A stretch of DNA of 64,000 bases from Azadirachta indica (lineage: Eukaryota > Streptophyta > Magnoliopsida > Sapindales > Meliaceae), in the NCBI GenBank assembly GCA_022749755.1, contig CM040440.1, positions 14,619,269 to 14,683,268 on the forward strand, in the 5' to 3' direction. Under the pieces are notes generated by a model, which searched no databases, was not told where the DNA came from, and saw only the letters and a list, made by a program, of their open reading frames with translations. Both the position numbers and the translations under genes were made by a program. Numbering within the stretch: position 1 is the first letter of the stretch; every line of letters starts with the position of its first letter. Positions 35,798-48,839 of this stretch are shown here, in pieces.

Positions 35798-37066
35798 ATG
35801 TGTGAATTTTCTTTCTCACCAAACTCTGCCAAGAAAACTAATTTGTCTAGACTTGTAATGTCTGACTTGTTCCTGTTCTGCTCTTTTGTTCTTTCTCATC
35901 CTCTTTATTTTTCTTACTTTGTTTTCTTCTCTCCGTACATTATTAAGATCCTCTCTTTCCTTTCCCCTCTGTTTGTTACTACTTCTCTTTTGCTGGTTGC
36001 TTTACTCACCACCACCATTGTTAATGACAATTCTTGCGGCGTTTCTGAAAAATCCAGAGTGCGTTTTCTGCTTTTAGCTTATCAGAATGTGTTGGACAAG
36101 TTAAGGTCTGATGCTGATGCAGATGCAGATCATGAAGACTCCTTTCAACAATTTGAGGAGTTTGAGGCGTACAAGATTGTGTTTGATACTTCCAGTGGAA
36201 TTGAGACAGTGGAATTGGAGTTGCGGGGATGTAGCGCTGAAACTAAATGCTGTGAATCACCACCACCTATTGACAAGCACTTGTGTCATGAAAGTACTTT
36301 CAGTGCTGCTGCTGCTGCATCACAAGAGTTAAGTAGTATTACTGTCGTAAATGAAATTAGTTTGGCAGAGATCATGCGAGCAGAAACTGAAGCTGAAATT
36401 GAGGAAATTAAGAGTTTAGGAGGCTTCTTGAAGGAGGATATTGACAGTGACAATGATTATGTCGATGTATCATGCGAAAAGGAATCAGCGAGGTCAGTAA
36501 ATAAAGGTGATGAGCAGGAAGCTGAAGAATTATCCGAGGAAGGGAGCGGATCCAAGGCAGAAATTGCAAGTAAAGCTGCTGATGATAAGCAGAGTTTGGA
36601 GAATCATGGAGAGCTCAACTGGAAGAACATGGAAGATTCACAGAACATGGGAGCAAATCTTGGCAGCTTTGGATCAATGAGGAAGGAAAAGGAGTGGAGA
36701 AGGACATTGGCCTGCAAACTCTTCGAGGAGAGACACAACTGCAATGTTGAAGGAAGTGAAGGCATGGATTTACTCTGGGAAACATACGAGAATACTGATC
36801 ACTCAAGCAAGCAGAAGATGCTAACTAAGAACAGAACAAAGAAAGGAAAGAGAGGTAGCAAATATGATAATGATGAAGAAGAAGATGAAGAAGAAGAAGA
36901 AGAAATGGATGATGGGCAACTCTGCTGCTTGCAGGCACTGAAATTCTCAGCAGGGAAGATGAATTTGGGAATGGGAAGGCCTAATCTCATGAAGATTTCC
37001 AAGGCTTTGAAAGGGTTTGGATGGTTGCACAATGTAACCAAACATGGTAAGAAGATGTATCATTGA
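35798..37066 (+). CDS. Plant-specific protein with N-terminal membrane helices and acidic middle (422 aa), function unknown
   Basis: A single exon of 1269 nt. The frame is open back to 35531, but the upstream part is a pyrimidine-rich leader encoding low-complexity F/S/L. The ATG at 35798 (GAGAAAATG) is the better start. Residues about 22-45 and 48-72 are hydrophobic, likely two membrane helices. A long acidic region follows, with Asp-Ala repeats, then the conserved block KEKEWRRTLACKLFEERHN and GMDLLWETYE. A poly-Asp/Glu run precedes the C-terminal block LCCLQALKFSAGKMNLGMGR and KALKGFGWL. I recognise these C-terminal blocks from uncharacterised plant proteins. The topology suggests a membrane-anchored protein with a cytosolic tail; that is inference. 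Confidence 0.75.
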   Translation: MCEFSFSPNSAKKTNLSRLVMSDLFLFCSFVLSHPLYFSYFVFFSPYIIKILSFLSPLFVTTSLLLVALLTTTIVNDNSCGVSEKSRVRFLLLAYQNVLDKLRSDADADADHEDSFQQFEEFEAYKIVFDTSSGIETVELELRGCSAETKCCESPPPIDKHLCHESTFSAAAAASQELSSITVVNEISLAEIMRAETEAEIEEIKSLGGFLKEDIDSDNDYVDVSCEKESARSVNKGDEQEAEELSEEGSGSKAEIASKAADDKQSLENHGELNWKNMEDSQNMGANLGSFGSMRKEKEWRRTLACKLFEERHNCNVEGSEGMDLLWETYENTDHSSKQKMLTKNRTKKGKRGSKYDNDEEEDEEEEEEMDDGQLCCLQALKFSAGKMNLGMGRPNLMKISKALKGFGWLHNVTKHGKKMYH

Positions 37067-40000
37067 AATTGATTTTTACTTTTTTTTTTATGTTTAATTT
37101 GGTTACATCCACATCATGTAAATATATGTTCCTTAATTTCACTTGGAGATTTATTCATATATATATATATATATAATTTTACTGTTAAATAAGTACTTCT
37201 GTGGGTAAACTAATAATAGTTCTCTTTAGAGAAGAGCTTCTTGCATGGAAATTAAAATAATTAAATCAGTGAAGTTTGCAGTTGGATCCAATTTTTTTGT
37301 CATTTTATGTTTTGCAAGTGTGAATAAGGTAATGTATAATGATTATATGATATTTGTTACAAAGTATTTGTTTATTTATTTTATAAATATGATTTGATTA
37401 TCCTAGATTTAATTTTTTTTTTAATTTTGTTGCTTCTATTTCATAAATTCTATTATAAAGAGTCAAAAAGTGTAAAAAAAGTACTTAGTTTTTAAATAAT
37501 TTCTTTTACCTTTATTATGGTGACAGAACAAATAGTATATAATTAAAATTTTCCGGGAGACAAATGGTAAAAATTCTATTAGAAAAAGTCAAAAATGTGA
37601 AAAAGTACTTATTTTTTAAATAATTTCTTTTACACCCGAGTTAGGGCCACCTTAGACCTTAACGTAGCTTTGCCTCTATCAAATATCAATAATATTCAAT
37701 TAAAATGAAAATCACAAATTCAATATGATATAATCTAAACAACACAAAAAAATAGTTTTAATATCTATTCAATTTTAAATTAACTGTGAAAATAAAATAG
37801 CATACAATTTATTTACATAAATATACTTAGTAAAGAATAAATAATAACAAAATAGTTAAATTTAAATCACTAATAACAATAATAATTAATTGTAGTTGAT
37901 TCATTATGAATACATCAAAAATAGAAAAATAACTGAAAAAAATCAATTTTCATAAAAAAAATGTTAAGAACTTGTAAAATTTCATAAGTTGTCGTCGATT
38001 TAAACTCTTTATAATAATTTCTTATTTAATAAAAAAATTTAAATTAAGTCGTAAAATATTTTTTAAGCATGTTTATTAAATTGAATTACAAAATGATATT
38101 TTTTACTTAATATATATTTTATTAAATTAAGTTTTTAACATTCCTAGTTTCAAGCTAAGAATATTTTCATATATCTCTTAGAAGTTTGTGAAAATAACTT
38201 TTAATAGAAATTTTTGTGGAAACTAATAAATAGTACTCTTCAACAGTAAAACCGTTAAACTTGATTATTAGTTGACTAACCAAAATTTGAGAAGTGACTA
38301 AAATAGCGTAAAGTTTACAAAAATTTTAATAATTATTTTATCCTACTAAAATACTACATTTCAATCATTTAAAAAGGTTAAAATAATAAAATAAAGATAA
38401 TGTATAAATAAATTTTTTTTAGTAAAATCCAGTATATAATTAAACATTTTTATTTAAAATTTCTTGTTTATTTAGTTGTGAATTGCAAAATCAATCACAT
38501 AAAACTATTAACTAAATTCAACCTTAATAAGGGTCATTAAAACATTCTAAATTTTACTGAGACATTCAGCTATATATGACTTAGTACATATAAACAATTA
38601 AATTATATTAGCTTCAAAATCTGTTAATAGAAGAATCAATAATTTTTATAATTGAAAGCAACGTAAACACTAATAAATTAATGATATCTCAGTATTCCCC
38701 ATGAAATTGACGCTTCCTAAGAATGGGCAGGCAAATGATCAAAGACAACTTATCATAATTGAACATCATAATTGCATGCAACAACAAAGAATAGACAGCA
38801 AAATGTATAGTGGGAAGAGAAGCAAGAAAGGGTCTAATTTGAAAAATATAGTTGAACTACTATCTAATATTCGATATAACATATATATATATATATATAT
38901 AAATAAATAATCAGATCTAATATTCAAAATTTGGTATTATTACAAATTAAAATATGAAATCTATGTATAAAATAAATACCCAGTTAACGTTAATCAAATA
39001 ACTGTCAGTATTGACGGAGTTACCGTTGAAGGTAGTATCCGTTGGTTTTCTTAAATGTTTCTGTTAAATAGTTATTTCCACAAACTTAAGAGGAAGAACG
39101 ACAAAATGCTGCTTTAAAAACATCATCTAACAGTATATTTACTTGCATTGTTATATCCAAGCCCAGCCCATCCCAGCCCAATCCAACCCAGCCTGGCAAA
39201 GCCCATGCTAAAAACCTGGAGAAATCAAGCATAAAACGTCCAGCTCACATGCCCTTCTGCAACGCATGCATCTCTTCTTCAATCATAAGTTTTTCGTTAA
39301 AAATTAAATCTCATTTGTCCATTGTAATTTTTAAAATAATTTATTACATATTATTTTATCATATAATAAATAGACAAAAATATTTGAAACAAAAAAAATA
39401 TTGGAATAATAGTACTTAGGAATTGTTGTATATATTCTTGTATAATTATATTTGAATTAAGCTTTGCAATCAAAAAACATATTATTATTTACATACAAGT
39501 GAATCATGAACATCTTTTAAATTGGTCACACTACATAAATATAAAAAAATATAAAAGAAAAAAAATTAAAAAGTAGTATTTACGTCCAAGAGAAAGGAGT
39601 GCATTCCTTTATCACCCAAGACCAAGGCCTTGATAGCAGTACTTAAAACTATTAAATTAATATTTATATATATATATATATTTCAAATAATAAAGGTATC
39701 TATCATTATTTAAATAATAATATCACCCTAAACTAAATATCTATTTTTTAATAGGTAAAGACACTTGCAGTAATTAATTAAATTGGATAATAAAATTTTC
39801 ATTCTTAAACTTTAGTTCAAACAATAAATATGCACATACTTAGATAATTTTAGCAATTCAATCTCTGACTTTTAACTTTTTTTTTTCTTTTAATTACACA
39901 ATTATTAAAAATGTGAAAATTTTGTCATTTTAGCAAAGTGTAGATATTATTTTCCGTTAATTAAATATTACAATGTAAAACCAAAATAAAATCAGCAACA

Positions 40001-40200
40001 GTTGAAAAGCAAATAAGGCAAAAGCTGGCTCGCACGTATAATTCCGCGTTCCCTGCCGCCCGTCTCCCTCCAAGTGGCAACACCGACACAAACTGATATT
40101 TGACTAAAATCAAATGGAGCCGTCCATAGCATAGAAGTAAAAACCGTTCCAACGGCCCAGATCGAATCAATCACTGGTGTGGGTAGCATTGAATATTAAA
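37067..40200. other. Intergenic A+T-rich stretch with simple repeats and a direct duplication
   Basis: (TA)n runs lie at about 37158-37177, 38880-38902 and 39667-39682. A 60-bp direct repeat containing TTTTTAAATAATTTCTTTTAC occurs at about 37449-37510 and 37573-37633. No coding sequence is recognised. The last 300 bases rise in GC as the GAUT8 promoter begins. Confidence 0.5.
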
Positions 40201-40344
40201 TCATGTCCATCCAATCATTTCCATAGATAGTCTCCATTATCAACTCCTCCAAAGTTAGAGCCAGCGAGTGTGCGAACGAATGAGAGTGCTCCGTTAAATT
40301 TCCAGTTGTGAGTTTTGAGCCTGCACATCAATCGAACTGAAAAA

Positions 40345-42462
40345 ATGGCGATCCCGACCCGAACCGGACGAACCGGAGGTCCGGTGATTGGACGCTTCGG
40401 TTTCGCTATGAGACTGCTACTCGCTTCTGCAATTTCTGTTGCTGTGTTCCTTCTCTTCGCTTCCTCTTTACTCTTTACTTCACACTCTCACTCTCACTCT
40501 CACGATTTCCATATCTCGGTAAGTAGTGTGCTGCGCCATTACGTTAGTTTTGTTGTTTGTTTTTATTAATTATTGTCATTATTGTTATTGCTGGGTTAGT
40601 TGTGTTTGCTTCTTTTTTAGTGAGAAAGGGGAAACGTTGCTTTGTTTTAATGGAATGTTGGTTTTAATTTAGGGTTTAAGGACTGGTTTGTACGGGCTCG
40701 GATCTTTCCGGAGATCCGTCTTGGCGCTCAAATCGGATCCACTGAAGCCGCGGTTGGATCAGATCAGGAAGCAAGCTGATGATCATCGATCTTTGGTCAT
40801 GGCCTATGCGTCGTATGCGCGCAAGCTCAAGCTAGAGAACTCGAAAATGGTTAGAATCTTTGCTGATCTCTCTAGGAACTACACGGATCTCATCAATAAA
40901 CCTACTTATCGGGCTCTATTGGAGTCCGACTCTCTCACAATCGACGAATCAATTCTGCGACAATTCGAGAAGGAAGTAAAAGAAAGGATCAAATTGACTC
41001 GCCAAATCATTGCCGAAGCTAAGGAGTCTTTTGATAATCAGTTGAAGATTCAGAAACTAAAAGACACAATCTTTGCGGTGAATGAGCAGTTAACTAAGGC
41101 CAAGAAGCAAGGTGCGTTTTCGAGTTTGATTGCTGCAAAATCTATACCTAAGAGTTTGCATTGTTTAGCTATGAGGTTGATGGAAGAACGAATTGCTCAT
41201 CCCGAGAAATATACCGATGAAGGGAAGCCCACGCTTCCTGAGTTTGAGGATCCCAACCTTTACCACTATGCTATCTTTTCCGATAATGTTCTTGCAGCTT
41301 CTGTGGTGGTGAATTCAGCTGTCAAGAACTCAAAAGAGCCATGGAAACATGTATTTCATGTTGTGACTGATAAAATGAATCTTGGGGCAATGCAAGTTAT
41401 GTTTAAATTGAAGGATTATAACGGGGCTCATATAGAGGTCAAGGCAGTTGAAGATTATAAGTTTCTGAATTCATCGTATGTGCCTGTGTTGAGGCAGCTG
41501 GAGTCTACTAATTTGCAGAGGTTTTACTTTGAGAACAAGCTTGAGAATGCAACAAAAGATACAACTAATATGAAGTTTAGGAATCCCAAGTACTTGTCAA
41601 TATTGAATCATTTGAGGTTTTATTTGCCTGAAATGTATCCAAAATTGCATAGAATTTTGTTCTTGGATGATGATATTGTGGTTCAAAGGGACTTAACAGG
41701 GTTGTGGGAGATTGATATGGATGGCAAGGTGAATGGGGCAGTGGAAACTTGTTTCGGGTCATTTCATAGATATGCACAGTACATGAATTTCTCGCATCCT
41801 TTGATTAAGGAGAAGTTTAATCCGAAGGCATGTGCATGGGCTTATGGGATGAACTTCTTTGATTTGGATGCTTGGAGAAGGGAGAAGTGCACAGAAGAGT
41901 ACCATTACTGGCAGAATTTGGTAAGCTTTGATTGCTGTCTTTGCCATTTAATTTACTAATTGATGCTCAATGACTATTTTTGGCATGCTGATTTGTGCTC
42001 AAATACTTAACTATGGGATACAATGTTTAGCTACTTACTGTGATTGCACTTGCTGTTCAAATAATCTAATACTATATTTAGTTGCTTTTGAAGCCTTAGC
42101 TTCTAGTTCTCTTAATGAGCGTGGTGGCTCAGTCAGTTTTAGAGTTGAGATTGGTTAATTAATTAAGCAATGCCTTTGTTTTGCAGAACGAGAATAGAAC
42201 CTTGTGGAAATTGGGAACACTTCCTCCAGGATTGATCACATTTTACTCAACAACAAAGCCACTAGACAAATCATGGCATGTTTTGGGACTTGGATATAAT
42301 CCGAGCATTAGTATGGATGAGATACGGAATGCCGCCGTGGTGCACTTCAATGGGAACATGAAGCCTTGGCTCGATATTGCCATGAACCAGTTCAAGCCGC
42401 TTTGGACAAAGTATGTGGATTACGATCTTGAATTTGTTCAAGCATGTAATTTTGGCATCTAA
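40345..42462 (+). CDS. GAUT8: Galacturonosyltransferase 8 / QUASIMODO1-type pectin glycosyltransferase
   Basis: Three exons: 40345-40518, 40673-41920 and 42187-42462, giving 565 aa. The junctions TCTCG|GTAAGT, TTTAG|GGTTT, TTTG|GTAAGC and TGCAG|AACGA are in frame. A type II anchor (about residues 20-46) is followed by a His/Ser-rich stalk, the conserved coiled stem (KLKLENSKMVRIFADLSRNY, DNQLKIQKLKDTIFAVNEQL) and a GT8 catalytic domain from about 225. The domain shows the metal/UDP-binding FLDDDIVV (Asp 390-392) and later HFNGNMKPW and the LGLGYNPSISMDEIRNA block. It resembles Arabidopsis GAUT8 more than GAUT9 in the stem and C terminus (LEFVQACNFGI). GAUT8 acts in the Golgi in homogalacturonan synthesis and cell adhesion. 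No odd features; the full family length is present. Confidence 0.96.
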
Positions 42463-43811
42463 ATAATTTACTTGTCCCAAAAAAAAGAAGTCATAGTCAA
42501 GTGATAAGTTATAATTTAAGTCTTTATCACTTGTAGGAATATTTTGTTTCTATTTGTCTATACAAGTCTTTCAATTGCAATCAAATTTATGTGGCAAATG
42601 TTCAAAACTTACCAAAAACATCACCGGTCTTTTTTTAAAATCGAGTAGTTTTAAGCTTTTTAGTGAACTATTATATATAATAACTCAATTGTATTATTAA
42701 CATTATTGTTATTATTATTGCATTGCTATAATGGGGTTGTATTCTGTATTCTTATTTTGCTTGATAAATAATTCAAATGAATTATCATTGCTTTGCATCC
42801 TAAATGTTCTACGCTTAAGTTTAATGCTCACGCTTGATTGTTTTCATAACTTTTATCATGGTCTCCTCTCGTGTGAACAAGTGTGCGCTCATTTTTTTAT
42901 TTTTTAAATTTTATTCTTTAAAAGGAAATTACATAGATATATACTAAGACCACAATGATAATTGACATGAATACCCTCAATTGAGGTTTGTGTAATCCTA
43001 CGCGACGGTCGTGTAACTATTACATGACCCTAATGCATTGGTCTTGCACCGTACACTAACGCCATGTAAAGGTCGTGGTGGTTTCCTAACAATCGTCGGC
43101 ATTGTGTATAAAAGAAACGGATTTGTAAATTCTCAAAGTATGTTAGATTAATTATGCAATTAAAACATATTCCTTGTTAGCTTAGTGGGTGCGCGGTATC
43201 TCCTTTGCCATGCATCAAGCAAATGTTCTCCAATCTAGAGTTGGTGGCCGAACCTTTATGTGAGTAACATGTACAAGACTCGGAGACATTTATTGATACC
43301 ACTGCACTGGCACGGAATAAGCTCACATGAAAGCCTTAATTGCTAGAAATTCATAGGTTAGTTATGACGATCAATTCACTTCAAAAGATTTGTTTTCTAT
43401 TTTTCATTTAAGAAAAAAACTACTTCATTTCTTTGTAGATGGTTGACCAAGTTTTGACCTAGTAATTTGTCAGTTTATCACGTATCAAAAACTTCGCTAG
43501 TGATACTACTAGAACAACATCAAGACCCCCAAATATATCTGTCCTGGAGATTAGATATATGGCACAAGTATATTATCAAACAAAAATTCAAAAATCATCC
43601 ACCCACAACCACTCCACTCGCTACAGAAAAAATGGTCAGGGCCAAGATCAAATCCTAAGCCAACATCCAACGCTCATCCCAGGAAAAAATAGAAAAAAGA
43701 AAAAAACCTGATCCTTTACTCTTAATGCTATTACCACTGGCCAAAATCTCTAAGCTACAACACAAAATATCCTCCATACTTCCCAATTGCCTTTCTAAAC
43801 TCGTTACTTCT
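42463..43811. other. Convergent intergenic between GAUT8 and the G3BP-like gene
   Basis: 3' UTRs lie on both sides. A GC-richer patch at 42990-43110 (CGACGGTCGTGTAA and GGTCGTGGTGG words) looks like part of an old repeat. No coding frame is recognised. Confidence 0.4.
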
Positions 43812-46800
43812 TCAAGCAGGTGCAGAAACTCTTGGTGCCACATTTTTAGCTGCCACATTGACAGGAACCCTACCAGCACGGTTCACACGGCCACCATTCT
43901 CATTCCTCTGATATCCATCACCTCCGCGGTTTGCAAATCCTCCCCTACTGCCACCTCTATTTTCAAACTCATTCCTGTTACCAAAATCACTCCGGCCATA
44001 GCCTCTGCCACCCCCATAGTTCCCGCGCCCTCTTGCCCCCTCGGCCCTGTATCCATTCCCAGCTCTGGATGAAAACCGTCCCCTATTGCCCCCTGCCAGT
44101 AGCAAGCAAACACTTCAGTACAAAGTTATGAAATAAAAAAAAAAAAAAAGAAAGGAAGGATATATCAATTTAATTATGAAACCAACTTGCCTCGAGTAGA
44201 CTTCTTTGGTTCAACAGCAACTCGGTGCCCACTAATCGAGATAGGTGAAGCCTGAAATGTTAATAGACAACTCCATTTTAAGAACTTAAAAGATTCTAAA
44301 CACAAGAAGATAATATCAGCAACAAGAAAATGAAAAATCTAATACAAGGATCCAACTATAATCTCAAGAAAATGTTGAACGTTTCCCAATCTTATCAGGG
44401 AGGAAGAATGAGAATTTAGCTACAAACTAAAGTCATGCCAAAGCAACCATGTTGCAGAAACATTTCCTTGCCATTAAAATGATGGCTGTGAATGAAGTCT
44501 GAACTGTGTAAATTAAAAAATGACATAGAAACTTGTCATCATAGGAATCTCTATAAAAAAATGAAATTCAACAGTGAACCACAATCATAAATGGAGATAT
44601 AAAACATACTAGATACAGTCACAGATCCTTTGTAAAATGCAGAAAGAGACATCAATCACCATAGACAACTGTCAACGAGTAAGTGCAGAAAGCAGAGAAA
44701 TGAAACAGCCCAAACTAAATAAATTACAACTAAACATGTAGACACTTAAATCATGTAGACACTTAAATCAGTGGAACAAAGTAGATGTGTGATCAACAGC
44801 AAAGTACTCCAAAGGGAAGAACTGCTCTGAGGAAGGTACTACATACATCCCAGAGTAGTAAATCATAGAGAGAAAGATGCACTTCCACAATGTGATAATC
44901 AGAGCCAAATTTTAAAAGGTCATAACATATTAAGCTGGAAAAAATAATTCAGAAAGTATGAACACCAGATTATTACTTAACCAAGGAATATCCTATTAAA
45001 AGCCAAAGAACATAAAACTCTCAACCTGGCTAGTATGTGATGGGTCATCAGTATCTAGATAGCACCAACAAAATCACAGAAAATATTGTAAAACGGTGAG
45101 ATGCAAGCAGAAATTTTCATTTGATGGGCCAGAATACAACATATCTAGTCCAAAGTGTTTAGAAGGAAAAGTTATTCACAAGGCTTAACCATATACATGT
45201 GTGCCCTTCATTTCTTAAACTTATGTGGAAGCTATCGGGCATTCCCTCACCCCTAGTCTGGCTAAGCCACTGGTGAAGTAGGTAGTGCTTTCTCCTATAA
45301 AAGTCCACATGAGTTATGGACATTAATTTCATGCCCTCAAGTGTTCTTCGCACCAAAATTGGATAAGTGTCCCGCAAACAGGAGTTTATCACATGCAAAC
45401 CACAATAAGGTTGCATATAGGATGGTAATGAATACTTGCAAAGAACAATTTGGAGCATGCTTAGCTAAAACAATAAAGAGAAAATGATTGACACAGAATA
45501 ATTCTAACTTACTGATTCATCTTATTTTATTTTCTAACAAATAATATTAAAAACAATTCATAAAAATAAGCCACATTCAGATTTTTTTTTTAAGAAGGTT
45601 TTTACACTGCAGGAAGAAAGATAAGGGTCAACAAAATGATGATTTTATTCTACATAATTTTATTCTATTCTCTCTGAAAAGATAAGGAAAAAAGGATTTC
45701 AATCAATGGTTACCACACGCACATTTATTGTTTAACATTCAGCATATAAGTGCTTCTAGAAAAGAAATCAGAAACTGAACTTAGTAATCAAAAGAAGACC
45801 TCAACAAGTGGTGCATTCCAAAATATCATAACGACCCTTCATGAATGCATTTTTCATATAAAATGATGCATCCCAATCACTACACCTCGTGACAAGTTAA
45901 AATAGCACTAAAGTCTGTGCCTTTGTATGTGACAAGTTAAAATAGCACTAAAGTCTGTGCCTTTGTATGTGTGCAAAGCAACAAATGCCACAAGGACAGT
46001 AAAAAGTTGCCTTGAAGGGTGAACATAAAAAGGGAAAAAAGGGAAAAAGGAGAAAAAAGAAAGAAAGATAAAACCAGTTTCTTTTTCTCCCATAGTACAT
46101 TGCAATTTCAAATAGAGGAAGGAGACAAGTCCAACTGATATGCTCATTGCACAATGCACAAGAGAGAATTGACAGAATGGTCATACAGTCAAGTCTAATG
46201 CATACCTCTATTGCACTTTGCACAGCACTCTCCTCTTCAAATTCCACGAAGCCAAAACAAAATCCCTATCAGACAATATAGAGAGATTTATATTAGTCGC
46301 ATAGAGAATTAACAATGAATCACAATGGAAAATGAGCTTCAATGCACCTTCTGGATTTTGATTTGAATACCACCACTCCTAATAGTTCCAAACTTCTTGA
46401 ACTCATTCTCAAGTAGAGCATGAGTTGCGGATGGAGGCAGTCCTTTAAGGTAAATAGAGGGACCCTCAGCTGTTCATAGCCAAACAAATGAATGTGTGAA
46501 TTGATCAGACGTATAAACAATCCTACCACCTATTTGAGCACACAAGGTAGAACAAATGTGAATCAACCATCAGAAACAATGTAAGCACAAGAACTGCACA
46601 ATGCCCACCCTCTTGGTTATTCCCATTTTCAACAGCATTGGTTTCCAAAGCAGGTTTCTCGGAAACAGAAGCTGGAGGTGATGCAGAAGCAGGCTGTTGT
46701 TCCTGGCTCTTCATAATAGTCCTCAGAGAAGCTGGTGGAGGAGATGATACAGGCAAAGCACTGTCCTTCATGACCTTCACCTATAACAACAATGTTCCAT

Positions 46801-48182
46801 AATTTAACAAATAATTATAAAGGGAGTAGTAACACAGCATCATTTATACTCAACACCCATCCATTTACCGCCAACTACCACCATAAATTTACAAATTACC
46901 ACAAATGCAATAACTGAAGCAAAATAAACCCAATTACTCTGCAAGAAGTTAAGAAGCATAGCATGTATTACTAAATTACTCACAATCGAGGCATAAGACT
47001 TCTTTGGCGCTTCTTCCACTTTAGAGTTAGATTCAGCATCCAAATGAGTATCATCTGGAATGGCATCAACAACCTCAGGTGTTGGTGCTTCCTCTTCTAC
47101 AATTGTGCCGTCTCCATTTTCAGAAGGATTGTACACTTCTCCATTGACTTCCTCTGACAAAATATGTGTTTGATCAGAAGCATGATTCTCCTGTGCTGGA
47201 GAGTGATCTGCAGAATGAAACATTAATTTCAAAGTCAATTAAAGAATAACAAAAGGATGTATTTGGAACATTAGATAGATTTACAATTACCTTCCTCAGG
47301 AGTAATAGGAGCTTCAACATCGTTTGTGGAAGCCAGGTTTCTGACATAGTTGGCATCATCTACATACCTAAAAACATCATTCAAAACAAAGTAGCCTTTG
47401 TCTTGCGGTGCCAAGAAGAAACTCTGAGTAAATTTCCGCCTCAAGTTGCCCTTTCCACTCAAATAACCAGTCACGAGAACAAGGACTCCCCCATTGTAAG
47501 ATTCTTGCGCATCCACAGTTGTAATCTCAGCACTGAACTCTTCATAATCAAGTGAGAGAATCTTTTCATTGATAGCCTGCTCCAAAGAGTCAACCAAATA
47601 TGTGAAGGTCAACCCTCCTAATCATTTAGTGAAACCAATTCACATGCAACTTGTCCACATGCTACTTCACCATAAGGTTCTTAGCTGTAAACGTTAAGAC
47701 ATTATCTCCCAATCTATTAACATAGCACTCCATCAAAATGACATCTTCTGTTTTTTCTGAAAAATTGTGCTTTTTTCTATTCTCCCACAAACAGGTGACA
47801 TTTTAGGCTCCAATAAGGTAAAGGATAAAATAAACACGCAAAATGCACACAAGCCTATACATGTTGTACCAATGAGAAAGAGAAAAAGGAGCTCACTTTC
47901 ATAGTGGTGGTAATACTCATAGCCCCATTTTCTTCTGGTCGACCAAGCTTACTAATATCCTGATAAAACCGATGAACAAGCTGGGGCGACTGGTGCAATA
48001 TAAGGTAGTACTGATGAACAAACGCATTACCAACCTAAAAACACACCATGAGAATATTCAAAATCCAACCAAACACGTAAAAGCTAAAATCAAAACAAAA
48101 CATGCAACAATCAAACAATATGCATCAGACTTACAATATCAGCAGTTGGAGCTGGTGGAGCTTGCTGCACCGGTGATGCCAT
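43812..48182 (-). CDS. G3BP-like protein: NTF2-like domain, RRM and RGG tail
   Basis: Nine coding exons: 48135-48182, 47897-48034, 47291-47576, 46984-47207, 46609-46780, 46348-46469, 46206-46265, 44191-44251 and 43812-44092, giving 1392 nt and 463 aa with all phases consistent. The N-terminal NTF2-like domain (about 12-130) contains FVHQYYLILHQSPQLVHRFY, VLVLVTGYL and FFLAPQDKGYFVLNDVFRYV. An acidic/Pro linker follows. One RRM (about 290-371) has RNP2 IYLKGL and RNP1 GFCFGFVEF. The tail (about 372-463) is Arg/Gly-rich (RGRGNYGGGRGYGR). This order defines the G3BP family: RNA-binding proteins of stress granules, with plant members linked to stress and immunity. The intron after exon 8 has a GC donor (CTCGAG|GCAAGT); the nearest GT alternative shifts frame into a stop. 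Intron 7 is 1.95 kb. A probable leader exon ends at 48543 (GCTCAG|GTACTT). Confidence 0.94.
45889..45968. repeat. Perfect 40-bp tandem duplication in the G3BP-like intron 7
   Basis: The unit GTGACAAGTTAAAATAGCAC plus 20 more bases occurs twice, identical in both copies (45889-45928 and 45929-45968), and a third partial GTG follows. Confidence 0.95.
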
Positions 48183-48542
48183 CACTACTACTTGCTCTTA
48201 ACTCTTCCAAACGCAATCAAAAACCCTAATTAATCAAACAAAAAAAAATCAGCATCAGCAACAGTTTTATATAGAAACCTAAATCTGTCACGAATCCTAT
48301 AAGAAAATAAAATTTCCGGAAAACAACTTTCCAGGGAAACAAACAGAGACTTAAAATAAATTCCTCCAAAATATCCTATTCGCACCTGACACTCCCAACA
48401 TTCTGGAGCGTATAATTTCATTTCCACAAGAAAAGGTAAAAAAAAAACTCAAAGAAGCAAAAGAAAATAGATAACGAAAATTCTTGAAAGAAAAGAAACG
48501 AGAAACAGAAATACAGAGGAAAGGGAGCATAGATTTAAGTAC

Positions 48543-48830
48543 CTGAGCTGAAGATTTGGATCGGAGACGGTGAGGAGAGACGAGTCTTTCGTTTTTCTGT
48601 CACAGATTTCTGAATCTCTCGCTCACACCTCCCCTTTCTCTAGGTTTTGTTCTCTCTCTCTCTAGATCTTGAAGAGGCGCAAGAACGAGGGAGTAAGAGA
48701 GAGAGAGAGAGAGAGAGAGAGTGGAAAGGGTTTTAGCGTGAGAATGAGGGGAGGTTTTGTATGACGGCAGGGTGTATCTTTTCTTCTGTGCTACCTTCAC
48801 CTTCTCTCTCTCTCTGCTTAATATTCTTAC
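48543..48830 (-). promoter_or_regulatory. Leader exon and core promoter of the G3BP-like gene, with (CT)n tracts
   Basis: On the reverse strand the leader is CT-rich and ends TTCAGCTCAG|GTACTT. A CT/GA microsatellite lies at about 48694-48721 and another CT run near 48803-48815. The join to the acceptor just upstream of the ATG (about 48233) is inferred. Confidence 0.45.
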
Positions 48831-48839
48831 AGAATATTA

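Noticed and set aside
43160..43230. tRNA-like words (TTAGCTTAGTGGGTGCGCGGTA)
   Set aside because: Only a box A-like stretch; no cloverleaf or box B at the right distance.
43725..44072. 115-aa forward Thr/Ser/Pro-rich frame
   Set aside because: Antisense shadow of the RGG-tail exon of the G3BP-like gene.
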